From Streptomyces sp. NBC_01429 (GTDB taxonomy: Bacteria; Actinomycetota; Actinomycetes; Streptomycetales; Streptomycetaceae), in NCBI RefSeq assembly GCF_036231945.1, contig NZ_CP109599.1, forward strand, positions 2,698,501 to 2,762,500: a stretch of 64,000 bases of DNA, read 5' to 3'. The notes beneath the pieces are model-generated. The model was not told where the DNA came from. It saw only the letters and a list, made by a program, of their open reading frames with translations, and did no database searches. Of this stretch, positions 40,841-48,533 are shown one piece after another (position 1 is the stretch's first letter; every line of letters starts with the position of its first letter). The position numbers were made by a program, and so were the translations under genes.

Positions 40841-41265
40841 TCACTCCCGGAGAGAAATTTCCCTCGCCCACGGAATGGCTGCCTCACCCTCCGGAACATC
40901 AGCGCCGCCCGCACGCAGGACATGGGCGCAACAAGTCAGGCAACTATTACCCAGAGGATGATAAGCCCCCCAGTTACCCTGAGTGTCACTCTGAAATTCT
41001 AGAGCGCGCTTAACATTCGGAAGATCAATATCGCGATTCACGATACTACGCAGCCCGGAATACGGTGCAACTATGGCTTCCCCATTGTGAGGCATCAGAT
41101 GCGCGTGTTTCACGATTTCACCATCCGTCACTTCAATACTGAAGTGGTTTCCCTCACCATGGAAATGCAATGTTGCGACTCCTTCATCGCAGGTGTTGTG
41201 TACCAGCACCGGCGTGGTCCCCGCCAGCACATAGTACGTGTGCTCGCGGGGTCGCCGTCAGCTGC
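40841..41265 (-). pseudogene. Orphan polymorphic-toxin tip with HINT remnant
   Basis: The frame begins with PREHTYYVLAGTTPVLVHNTC, quoted in parts as EHTYYVLAG and TTPVLVHNTC. This is the last strand of a HINT (intein-like) domain and the cleavage border found in RHS/PT-HINT toxins, almost identical to that of the RHS gene at 45.36 kb. The 120-residue tip that follows ends with NSCLTCCAHVLRAGG, similar to the NC-x(3)-V-x(2)-VL-x-AG motif of NlpC/papain-like peptidases. No start codon or upstream toxin body exists, so it is a displaced cassette, possibly awaiting recombination. Low GC suggests transfer. Confidence 0.7.
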
Positions 41266-41334
41266 AATTTCGCTGGTCAGGCGCCGATTTGACAGCCGTT
41301 CCACGTCCGTGCACGTGCACTGAAGTCCGCCGGT

Positions 41335-41355
41335 GTTGCCGTCACTACTGCCGTC
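41335..41355. repeat. Left copy of a direct repeat flanking the integrase cassette
   Basis: GTTGCCGTCACTACTGCCGTC is identical to 44361-44382 except for one missing A. Together the copies bracket the XRE/HigBA/integrase block (about 3 kb) and could be attachment-site cores. Confidence 0.5.
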
Positions 41356-41400
41356 GATGGTCTGGACCGCTCAGGGAATTCTGTGGATTTGAGATCCATG

Positions 41401-41637
41401 TCAAGCGGCCTCGTCGTGCGGAGTGAGACTGATACTCAAGTCGGCTCCAAGGGCACGGGCCAGGCGGCGCAGCATCGGGAGGGTGGGCACCGTTCCGCCG
41501 GCTTCGAAGCGGGAGATCTGCGGCTGTTTCATCCCGCACCGCTCAGCGAGCTCGGCCTGGGACAGCCCGAGGTAGGTGCGCCGGTCGTGGACGAGTCTGC
41601 CCAGCTCGCGGGCAAGTGCTGTGGAGGCGTCATGCAT
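41401..41637 (-). CDS. XRE-family regulator next to HigBA
   Basis: 78 residues, a single HTH (LSQAELAERCGMKQPQISRFE) with flanking helices. It is 14 nt downstream of the HigA-like gene and probably cotranscribed. Size and sequence fit an antitoxin-type repressor. A second XRE gene in the same operon is atypical. Confidence 0.8.
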   Translation of the reverse strand: MHDASTALARELGRLVHDRRTYLGLSQAELAERCGMKQPQISRFEAGGTVPTLPMLRRLARALGADLSISLTPHDEAA

Positions 41638-41651
41638 GGCTCCTCCCGGGT

Positions 41652-41990
41652 TCAGGCGGCCGGGGTGACGATTGTGACGGTGGGCTCATCCCCAGGGGCG
41701 AGGTGCATGTCGACGGTGAGGTCCAAGGCTCGGGCCAGGCGCATGATGACAGCGATGGGCGGCAGTTCGGTGGCGGTCTCGATGCCTTCGATCTCGTCGG
41801 TGGTGGTGTGCAGGCGCTCGGCCAGGTCGGCCTCGCTCAGCCCGAGTTGCTTGCGCCGGTCGTAGACGGCTTTGCCCAGCGTCATGGCCAGGCTGGTTTC
41901 GTCGTAAACGCGGTCATACTCGAGGTCGGCGTCGAGGTGTTCACCGACCAGCTGGCGGTGGCGGCGGGTCCTCCATTCGCTGTGGTTCAT
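41652..41990 (-). CDS. HigA-like XRE antitoxin
   Basis: 112 residues from ATG 41990, overlapping the toxin stop by 4 nt. An N-terminal helical arm (EWRTRRHRQLVGEHLDAD) precedes an HTH (LGLSEADLAERLHTTTDEIEGIE). The order toxin then antitoxin is that of higBA systems. It should neutralise the upstream RelE-fold protein and repress the operon. Confidence 0.82.
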   Translation of the reverse strand: MNHSEWRTRRHRQLVGEHLDADLEYDRVYDETSLAMTLGKAVYDRRKQLGLSEADLAERLHTTTDEIEGIETATELPPIAVIMRLARALDLTVDMHLAPGDEPTVTIVTPAA

Positions 41991-42370
41991 CGGTTCTCCT
42001 TGAGGTCGCGGCTGTAGAGGTCGTGTTCGGCGGCTGCCTGGTGCTCGGCTTCGCACAGCCGTTGAGCGGCGTGCGCGCGGTCCACTTCGGCCTGCTCGCG
42101 CATCTTGGTCTTGCGGAACACGGTGAGCAGCACGACGCGACGGTCGGGTGCGAGCCAGTAGGTAATGCGCTGGTGAGCATCGCCGAGGCGGAAGCGCAGC
42201 TCGCGGAGCTTGCCGCCCAGGTGACGGGAGTGCGGTTCGTCGAGCGTGGTGGGCTGCTCGGCGAGCAGGTCGGCGACGCGTTCGGCCTGCTTGTAGTGAT
42301 GGGCGGGAATGTTCTCCAGCCACAGTCGCACCTCCGGCTCGATCTCGATCGAGTACCGCCCGCTGTCCAT
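41987..42370 (-). CDS. HigB/RelE-superfamily toxin
   Basis: 127 residues from ATG 42370. The RelE/HigB fold is suggested by RHLGGKLRELRFRL and the strand RITYWLAPDRRVVLLTVFRKTKM, which has the Arg and Lys residues expected of the mRNA-interferase active site. A C-terminal extension rich in Ala/Glu/Arg follows. The ATGA overlap with the antitoxin ensures co-translation. Confidence 0.82.
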   Translation of the reverse strand: MDSGRYSIEIEPEVRLWLENIPAHHYKQAERVADLLAEQPTTLDEPHSRHLGGKLRELRFRLGDAHQRITYWLAPDRRVVLLTVFRKTKMREQAEVDRAHAAQRLCEAEHQAAAEHDLYSRDLKENR

Positions 42371-43051
42371 AGCACCGATGATATATGGCACGGGGTGCGA
42401 GTGCGCGACTTCGTAGCTCAGGTTGTGTGCCGTCGCCTCGACCGCAGCCACTCCAGCGTCGCACACCCCAATACTCCCCCCTTCGTCCCGATGCCACGGC
42501 GCCGCCGCAAACCAGCGGCAACCGACCGAGGCGGCGCAGGGCCGGCTTCTTTCGGCAGGATCGGGCCCGAGCGGGAGAGACAGCATGCGGCCGGGCCGGT
42601 GCGTCGCCCAGTCTGGCGGCGCGGGGACCGGGGCGGGAGGGGGCGGCCTGCGACGGGCGGCCGGGAGCTTCGCTCCCCGCCGGAGGCGGTGCCGGCCACC
42701 GCCCTCGGTGGCTGCGCGACGCACGTGAAGGGTCGGCCCCCTGGTCGGCCCTGTGCCTGCGATCCGACCGTAGGACGGTCGTAGGCGACAACTTGCTGCG
42801 CGACATGCAAGGGCTCACGCCCACAACTTGCTCCTGGCGGTGCCAGGTTGAGCACCGCTCGCGCCTGGGTCCGGCCGCCCGCCGACACTCGGCACGGGCG
42901 TCTGCTGCTTGCCCAACGGTGGGTCGGTCGGCGATGTTCGGCCGGTTCAGACGGGCGGGCGCCGCCTTGATCCTCGTAGAGAAAATCTGAACGCACCGCC
43001 CTGACCAGCGCTCCGGCACGGTGGGTCAGTGGCCCCGCCCGCCGCCGCCTG
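42371..43051. other. Gene-free divergent region of the integrase cassette
   Basis: 681 nt between the divergent HigB and integrase genes. No ORF has convincing codon use or homology. It contains a lower-GC promoter-like stretch GATGATATATGG just upstream of higB and two spaced ACAACTTGCT repeats near 42789 and 42822. No excisionase gene is visible. Confidence 0.5.
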
Positions 43052-44359
43052 ATGACCACGCCCCGCGACACCCCTGCCTCCCGCCGCGTCCGCGCCAACG
43101 GCGACGGCACCGTCTACCAGCGCAAGGACAGCCGCTGGGAGGCTGCCGGATACGTCCTCGCCCCCGGCAACACCCGCAAGCGCATCCGCGTCTACGGCAC
43201 CACCCGCAAGGAAGCCCTCGCCAAACTCACCGAGAAGATCGCCGCCAGCAACCGCGGCCTCCCCGCCCCCTCCGCGCAGGGCGGCCTGGCCACATACCTG
43301 ACGTACTGGCTCGACGCTGTCGCGGTCCACCAACTCCGCGAAAACACGCACACCCGCTACGCCGCCGTCGCCCGGCTCTACCTCATCCCCGGCCTCGGAC
43401 GGAAGAAGCTCGCAAAGCTCACCGCCAAGGACGTCCGCACCTGGCTCAACCAGCTCCGCACCGCCTGCCAGTGCTGCACCCGCGGCCTCGACACCACCCG
43501 CGACCAGCCGCGTTGCTGCGCCGCTGGGCAGTGCTGCGCCAGACGGCTCTCGCCGCTGACGCTGGCCTACGTGCACTCCGTGCTCAAGTCGGCCCTGGAG
43601 CACGCGGTACGTGAGGAGGAGATCCCGCGCAACGTCGCCCGCAACGTCCGCACCGGCACGCCTCGGCCCCGCCGCTTCGAACCCCTCACTGCTGAAGAAG
43701 CCCGCCAGTTCCTTGCCGCCGCGCGGGGACACCGGCTGCACGCCCTGTTCGAACTCGCTCTCCACACCGGCCTCCGCAAGGGCGAACTCCTCGGCCTGCG
43801 CTGGGAAGACCTCGACCTGGCCGGCGGAACCGCCAGCATCCGACGCACCCTCCAGCGCACCAACTCCGGCGGCCTGACCGCCCTCCCGACCAAGACCCAG
43901 AGCTCGGAGCGGCGGATCGCACTGCCGACCGAGTGCCTGCGCTCCCTCGACCAGCACCGCGAACGGCAGCGTCAGGAACGCGAAGCCGCGGGAACCCGCT
44001 GGAAAGCGAGCGGCTACGTCTTCACCCGGCCCGACGGCTCCCCGATCGAGGGCGCCACCCTCACCAGGCACTTCAACACCCTGCTCCGCCGCGCCCAGTT
44101 GCGCCGCATCCGTTTCCACGATCTCCGGCACTCGGCGGCGACCCTCCTCCTGGAGCAGGGCGTCGAACTCGTGGTGATCAAGGAACTGTTGGGCCATGCC
44201 CACATCGGCGTGACCGCGACGGTGTACGCCCACGTCCGGCTCCGCCTCCAACGCGACGCCATCGACCTCCTCGGCCACGCCCTCCGCAACCCCGCGGAGC
44301 TCACCAGCGGGCCCGACGACAGCGATGAACCACCCCTCGTCGGAGCCGCCGTCCGCTGA
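43052..44359 (+). CDS. int: Tyrosine-family site-specific integrase
   Basis: 435 residues. The arm-binding N-terminus (GDGTVYQRKDSRWEAAGY) and SAM-like core-binding domain (about 75-190) precede the catalytic domain. Catalytic residues are seen at Arg242 (TGLRKGELLGL), His356 and Arg359 (HDLRHSAAT), His382 (LGHAHIG) and Tyr392 (ATVYAHV), so all five visible residues are intact. An unusual Cys-rich insertion (CQCCTRGL, RCCAAGQCCARR) lies at 139-163. This type mobilises pSAM2-like elements and prophages. No other transfer gene is present, so it is probably the remnant of an element. Confidence 0.92.
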   Translation: MTTPRDTPASRRVRANGDGTVYQRKDSRWEAAGYVLAPGNTRKRIRVYGTTRKEALAKLTEKIAASNRGLPAPSAQGGLATYLTYWLDAVAVHQLRENTHTRYAAVARLYLIPGLGRKKLAKLTAKDVRTWLNQLRTACQCCTRGLDTTRDQPRCCAAGQCCARRLSPLTLAYVHSVLKSALEHAVREEEIPRNVARNVRTGTPRPRRFEPLTAEEARQFLAAARGHRLHALFELALHTGLRKGELLGLRWEDLDLAGGTASIRRTLQRTNSGGLTALPTKTQSSERRIALPTECLRSLDQHRERQRQEREAAGTRWKASGYVFTRPDGSPIEGATLTRHFNTLLRRAQLRRIRFHDLRHSAATLLLEQGVELVVIKELLGHAHIGVTATVYAHVRLRLQRDAIDLLGHALRNPAELTSGPDDSDEPPLVGAAVR

Positions 44360-44360
44360 C

Positions 44361-44382
44361 GTTGCCGTCAACTACTGCCGTC
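44361..44382. repeat. Right copy of the direct repeat flanking the integrase cassette
   Basis: GTTGCCGTCAACTACTGCCGTC starts 1 nt after the integrase stop. It matches 41335-41355 with a single 1-nt gap and could be the second attachment core. Confidence 0.5.
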
Positions 44383-44426
44383 AAATGCCTCGGGGCCCGC
44401 TGATATCAGCGGGCCCCGAGGCATTT
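44383..44426. terminator. 44-bp perfect palindrome, bidirectional terminator
   Basis: Arms of 22 nt with no loop, centred on TGAT|ATCA and beginning AAATGCCTCGGGGCCC, lie between the convergent integrase and Imm10-like genes. The A- and T-ended arms suit rho-independent termination both ways. An attachment or replication role cannot be excluded. Confidence 0.75.
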
Positions 44427-44507
44427 CTACCGTCCGGAGACAGTAGACCTCCTAAACAACTCACGCCTCTTTGCCAATAGACGAGATCGAGAGCTGCGTG
44501 AACCCAC

Positions 44508-44915
44508 CTACAACCCAACCAGGGTCGGATGATATTCAGGTCGGCCACACGTCAGAATGCTACGCAAACAACGCCGGAACTCTTCTCGATCGAACCCATC
44601 TGAATCAATCCGAAATTCAAACTCGGAATCTTCAAGATGTAGATCCTGGACAGCACTCGCCGTGAAAAATACACGCAACACGTCGCCTCGAAGTTCAATT
44701 TCACGAACGGCGCCATAATTCGTCATTCCAGCTTGATTGGTGACGCAGTAAGAATCACCCTCAGGCCAGTTACTATCCGAGCGATATTCATTCCTGCGAA
44801 GATCGCACTGGAAGACGAAGTCTCGTCCTTCGTCTTCTGCGGACTCGGCTAGCCCCACCATCAGCAGCGGAGATTCATCCTCCACGCCAACTTCACGGAT
44901 CTCCAGCACGACCAC
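44508..44915 (-). CDS. Imm10-family immunity protein
   Basis: 135 residues from GTG 44915 with AGGAG upstream, 12 nt after the RHS toxin stop. The core DSYCVTNQAGMTNYGAVREIEL followed by RGDVLRVFFT (quoted in parts) and the C-terminal LRSILTCGRPEYHP match the Imm10 pattern (YC...T-x-YGGV...L-x-GD-x-LR). It should neutralise the deaminase tip encoded upstream. Low GC relative to the RHS body is typical of exchanged tip-immunity pairs. Confidence 0.78.
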   Translation of the reverse strand: MVVLEIREVGVEDESPLLMVGLAESAEDEGRDFVFQCDLRRNEYRSDSNWPEGDSYCVTNQAGMTNYGAVREIELRGDVLRVFFTASAVQDLHLEDSEFEFRIDSDGFDREEFRRCLRSILTCGRPEYHPTLVGL

Positions 44916-44927
44916 TCGGACCAGCTC

Positions 44928-47681
44928 CTAACTGTTAGGGCCACGCCACCAGAACTGACGCGTACCCGCACTATCCATCCACGTGTAGACCCAATTGGTC
45001 CCCGTGTTCGTGGCAGCTTCCTCCATGGCGGATGCGCACCAGGAACATGGCGGCAATTGCCCCTCTACATAGTACGTATCTCCCGCTACAGCAGGGGCGC
45101 GACCGAGGAGTGGATCATCTCCCGCCTTCCAGTAGGGGTGCGGCGATCCTGCAACTCGTGTCGCCCGGGCCTCGGTGTGAGACATCATGCCGCCCTTGAA
45201 CTTACCCTGGGCTTTCTCGGCATCAGATGTTCTGCCGCTCCAATAGCTCGCCGATCCTTCTTCACCCGACCCGGCACCACGCACGTTTCCGTTCGAGTCA
45301 AGGACAGAAACCTCTGCGGTGTGATTCGGGCACGTATTGTGCACCAATACCGGCGTCTTGCCCGCCAGTACATAGTACGTGTGGAAGCTCGCGACGGTGA
45401 AGTTGTATGTGCGGACATGATCCGTGTAGGCATCGTTGCGGACGACCCGCGCGGTAGTGCCGTCCGGGGTGCTCAGGACGGTGCCCGGTGTGAGGTCAGC
45501 GGCGTTGATCCAGGCATTTTCCTTGGGCACCCAGAAGGGGTGTTCCGCTGTGGCCGTGAGCTTCTTCTTGCCGTCGGGAGTGGCGATGGTGAGCTTGTTC
45601 AGCTCCTTTTCGCCCTCACTCGGCAGCAGTTGGGTGACGGGCTGGGCGCTCGTCTCGCCGGTCGCCGGGTTGGTGGCGAGGACCTTGTCGCCGACCTTGA
45701 TTTTTTCGATCTTCTTCGAGCTGCCGTCGGCGAGAAGGACCAAGGTGCCCGCGAGGAAGCACTGGGCCTTGCCCGCCGCGGCGGCCGGCTTGGCGGCGAC
45801 CTTCGTTCCCGCCTTGGCTCCGACCGCTTTGCCCGCTCTGCCGACGACCTTGGAGGCGACGGCCTTGACGCCCTTGGCCAGTACGCCGCCGATCGCTCCG
45901 CCGACCGCTCCGCTGACACCCCCGATGGCCGCGCCCTTGCCGATGGCGGATCCGTAGCCGCCGATGCTCTTGTCGGCCGAGGAGTCCATCGCGTTGCCGA
46001 CAGCGGCCGCCGCCGCGCCGGCCAGGGCGCCGCAGCCCGCTCCTACGGCGACGGCTCCCACGCCTGCGGTGACCGCGCCCGCGCCGACCGCCACGGCGCC
46101 ACACGTGACGCCGACCGTGACCTCGACGGTGATGGTGATGAGCTCCGTCTTGTGCTTGCTGAGCCATCTCCCGCCCTTGCACCACAGGTTGCAGGGCTCG
46201 GACTTGGTCACCGTCACGGTCTTGGTCTGGGTGTAGGTGACCGTGCTCCCGGTGCCCGGGGAGGCCGAATTTCCGCTGCCACCGCCACCGCCACCACCAC
46301 CGTTCCCGGTACCGGTCGGCGTCGGCTTCGACTTCGGCCCGCCCCCGTAGTGCTGCGAAGGGTTCCCCGGCCCGTGGCCGCAGATGTCCGCCGGGCACAG
46401 TCCCGTCGGGTCGCTGCTGCTGATGGGGCTGTTGTTGCTGTACGCGTACCCGTTCATCTGGAGCGGGTCGGTGATGTCGACGACCGGGTCGGCCGTCAGG
46501 AAGCGGCCCGACGCCTGGTCGTATTCGCGGGCCCCGAGATGAGTGAGGCCGGTGGCGGAATCGTCGATGCCCGTGCCGAGATAGCCGCGCTTGTTCGGCC
46601 AGGCGGTCGGCTTGGGGCCGCGGGTCTCGCCGAACGGCTTGAAGGCGCGGCGCGTGACCGTCTGGCCCGCGGTGAGGCCGACCGTCGTGTTGGCGGTGCC
46701 GACCTGGTCCGAGATCAGGACGTTCAGTTGGTGGCCCGTGGTCGCGCCGTTGGCCGTGGTGCGTACGACACTGGGCGCGCCATCCTGGGCGTAGGCGCGG
46801 GAGGCGCGGATGATCTTGCCGGTGGAGTCGGTCGTCAGCTCGGTCTCGCCCAGGTACAGGGTGGAGCCGGTGGGCGAGTTCTCCAGGAGACGGTTGCCGT
46901 CGGCGTCGTAGACGTAGCGGGTCTTGACGCCGTCGTCGGTGATCGTTTCGAGCTGGTCCTCCGCGTTCCACACCAGTGCCTGGGTGGTCTTGGCGAGGTC
47001 GCGGACCGTGGTGTTGCCGACGTCGTCATTCGTATAGACGCTGCCCTGGCCCGCCGGTGTGGAGGTGACCGAGGCGAGGGCATGCGGCTGGGGGTGGGTC
47101 TGGCTGGTGGTGGTGCGGCCGTAGCCGTACTTGAAGGTGACGTTCTTCGTGGCATCGGCGGTGTCGTGTTCCGTCAGCGTGGCGCGGTTTCCGAGCCAGT
47201 CGTACGTGAACGCCTGCCGGTGGGCCGTGGTACCGGTCGAGACCGTCGAGGCGAGCGGAGCCGCAGCGCCCAGCGCGGTGGTCAGTTTCGAGCTGGGGCT
47301 CGCGGCGTCCGTGGTCACGGTGGGGGCTTCGGCGACCGGCCCGCCCGAAAGCTTGCCGTCCTTGGTGTAACCCCAGTTGGTGCCGCCCGAGGAGCGGCAG
47401 CCGGTGCCGCCCTGGTCGGGAGTGATGTTGGACGTCCAGGCGTGCACCAGCTCACCCAGCGCGTCGTACGTGTAGCACTGGTTGTCCCAGGAGGTGCCGG
47501 TGGTGTCCGTGAGCCACCGGCAGGCCGGGCAGATGCTTGGTGCGGCCGAGCGACTGGCCGACCGGGGGACAGCAACCTCTCGACTCGGCATTGGGTCGCT
47601 TCCGTCCAAGCCGAGGCATACGCCGGTCTCGGCGACCTGGACGAGTGCGAGCGCGCGATGGACCGGGCGGAAGCCGTTCAC
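44928..47681 (-). CDS. 5'-truncated RHS toxin with HINT domain and deaminase tip
   Basis: The frame gives up to 917 residues, but RHS-like sequence begins only at about 47519 (WLTDTTGTSWDNQCYTYD). YD/RHS repeats lead to the RHS core end (GYLGTGIDDSATGLTHLGAREYD, quoted in parts: TGLTHLGAREYD, FLTADPVVDI, MNGYAYSNNSP). A Gly-rich stretch with transmembrane-like Ala/Val/Gly helices follows. A HINT domain runs from CFLAGTLVLLADG (641) to VHNTC (784). The tip has HTE (835-837) and PPCSWC (Cys879, Cys882), the zinc ligands of a nucleotide or protein deaminase. The N-terminal cap, signal and secretion parts are missing, so it may be silent. Confidence 0.8.
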   Translation of the reverse strand: MNGFRPVHRALALVQVAETGVCLGLDGSDPMPSREVAVPRSASRSAAPSICPACRWLTDTTGTSWDNQCYTYDALGELVHAWTSNITPDQGGTGCRSSGGTNWGYTKDGKLSGGPVAEAPTVTTDAASPSSKLTTALGAAAPLASTVSTGTTAHRQAFTYDWLGNRATLTEHDTADATKNVTFKYGYGRTTTSQTHPQPHALASVTSTPAGQGSVYTNDDVGNTTVRDLAKTTQALVWNAEDQLETITDDGVKTRYVYDADGNRLLENSPTGSTLYLGETELTTDSTGKIIRASRAYAQDGAPSVVRTTANGATTGHQLNVLISDQVGTANTTVGLTAGQTVTRRAFKPFGETRGPKPTAWPNKRGYLGTGIDDSATGLTHLGAREYDQASGRFLTADPVVDITDPLQMNGYAYSNNSPISSSDPTGLCPADICGHGPGNPSQHYGGGPKSKPTPTGTGNGGGGGGGGSGNSASPGTGSTVTYTQTKTVTVTKSEPCNLWCKGGRWLSKHKTELITITVEVTVGVTCGAVAVGAGAVTAGVGAVAVGAGCGALAGAAAAAVGNAMDSSADKSIGGYGSAIGKGAAIGGVSGAVGGAIGGVLAKGVKAVASKVVGRAGKAVGAKAGTKVAAKPAAAAGKAQCFLAGTLVLLADGSSKKIEKIKVGDKVLATNPATGETSAQPVTQLLPSEGEKELNKLTIATPDGKKKLTATAEHPFWVPKENAWINAADLTPGTVLSTPDGTTARVVRNDAYTDHVRTYNFTVASFHTYYVLAGKTPVLVHNTCPNHTAEVSVLDSNGNVRGAGSGEEGSASYWSGRTSDAEKAQGKFKGGMMSHTEARATRVAGSPHPYWKAGDDPLLGRAPAVAGDTYYVEGQLPPCSWCASAMEEAATNTGTNWVYTWMDSAGTRQFWWRGPNS

Positions 47682-48074
47682 GACCTCGCCCCGGACGGCA
47701 CCAGCAGTGGATGGCTCCGGTTCGACGGAGAGCGTCTGGCAGAGGAACGGGGATCACGCTACGTGCGGCTTGGCCGACTCGACCTGGCAGAGAGCGCTCT
47801 GAAGGACGCTCTGGAGCAGACAGCCCTGGCATCCGGGCAGTCATACCGGCGACGTGGAGCAGTGCTCACCGACCTGGCCGCAATCGGTGCGAAGCGGCGG
47901 GACGTCGAACAAGTCGTGGCGTACGGCAGGGAGGCCATCGGCCTTGCCCGAGCCTCCAGGTCCGGGTACGTCGCCCGTAGACTCCGAGCCCTGTGCGACG
48001 AGTTCGGTCCCCTGAGCCACGACCACCGCGTGACGGATCTCGGGGCGGAGATCGCCGCGCTGAGCACGCCGTGA
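47527..48074 (+). pseudogene. C-terminal remnant of a TPR-containing transcriptional regulator
   Basis: GQMLGAAERLADRG (from 47527) continues after a frameshift as STRHWVASVQAEAYAGLGDL, then DECERAMDRAE and GQSYRRRGAVLTDLA, to RVTDLGAEIAAL. This is the usual C-terminal third of Streptomyces XRE-TPR regulators. The 5' two thirds are absent, cut at the point where the opposing RHS homology stops. Confidence 0.75.
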
Positions 48075-48088
48075 CGAGAGAGGCAGGC

Positions 48089-48454
48089 ATGTCGCAGACC
48101 GAAGGTGCACGAGTGTTCCGGGAGACCTGGATTGCAGGAGTGCGGCAGCACTTCCCCGGGACGCCGAAGGCCGGGTACGTCACCCCGTGGGACGACACCC
48201 CGTAGTGGGAGCGCGAGGCCGCCGGGTCCGTCTACGACCAGGTCCGGCAGTTCGTCGAGATCAGCGGTGGTCACGCGTCGAGGCTGTCCCGCGAGCAGAA
48301 GAGCCGGTTCGTCGCGACGTGCTGGACGGCCCAGATGTTCAAGCACTTCGAGGACCCGAAGCCGGGATACGTGGCCGACTGGCCCGACCTTCCGTCCTGG
48401 CAGCAGGAGACCGACGCGGACATCTTCGAAGCGATCGAGAAGGCGCTCAGCTGA
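48089..48454 (+). pseudogene. Small gene interrupted by an in-frame amber codon
   Basis: ATG 48089 reads 38 codons to TPWDDTP, then TAG at 48203-48205, then continues in frame WEREAAGSVYDQVRQFVEI to TGA at 48452. The two halves look like parts of one 121-residue protein with internal W-[DE] repeats (VTPWDDTP*WERE and VADWPDLPSWQQETDADIFE). A Glu codon GAG to TAG change would explain it. It lies 14 nt after the TPR remnant, so both were probably one operon. I do not know the family. Confidence 0.7.
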
Positions 48455-48471
48455 CCCCTGAACGTGGGGAA

Positions 48472-48512
48472 GGGCCGTCTCTCTCCGTCGTTTCGGGGAG
48501 AGATACGGCCCC
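48472..48512. terminator. Hairpin between convergent genes
   Basis: Imperfect stem GGGCCGTCTCTCTCC...GGGGAGAGATACGGCCC separates the amber-interrupted gene and the oxidase gene. Confidence 0.6.
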
Positions 48513-48533
48513 ATCCGGTACGCCCTCAGGCCC

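Noticed and set aside
41358..41368. TGGTCTGGACC, half of a DasR-like site near the XRE gene.
   Set aside because: The right half is not palindromic, and no amino-sugar gene is nearby; likely chance.
44361..44460. A tRNA 3' end as integrase target.
   Set aside because: No acceptor, T-arm or CCA-type sequence is present at either direct-repeat copy.
45057..47526. The plus-strand frame opposite the RHS gene that joins the TPR remnant.
   Set aside because: Only the part after about 47527 resembles a protein family; the rest is antisense to RHS repeats and the HINT domain.
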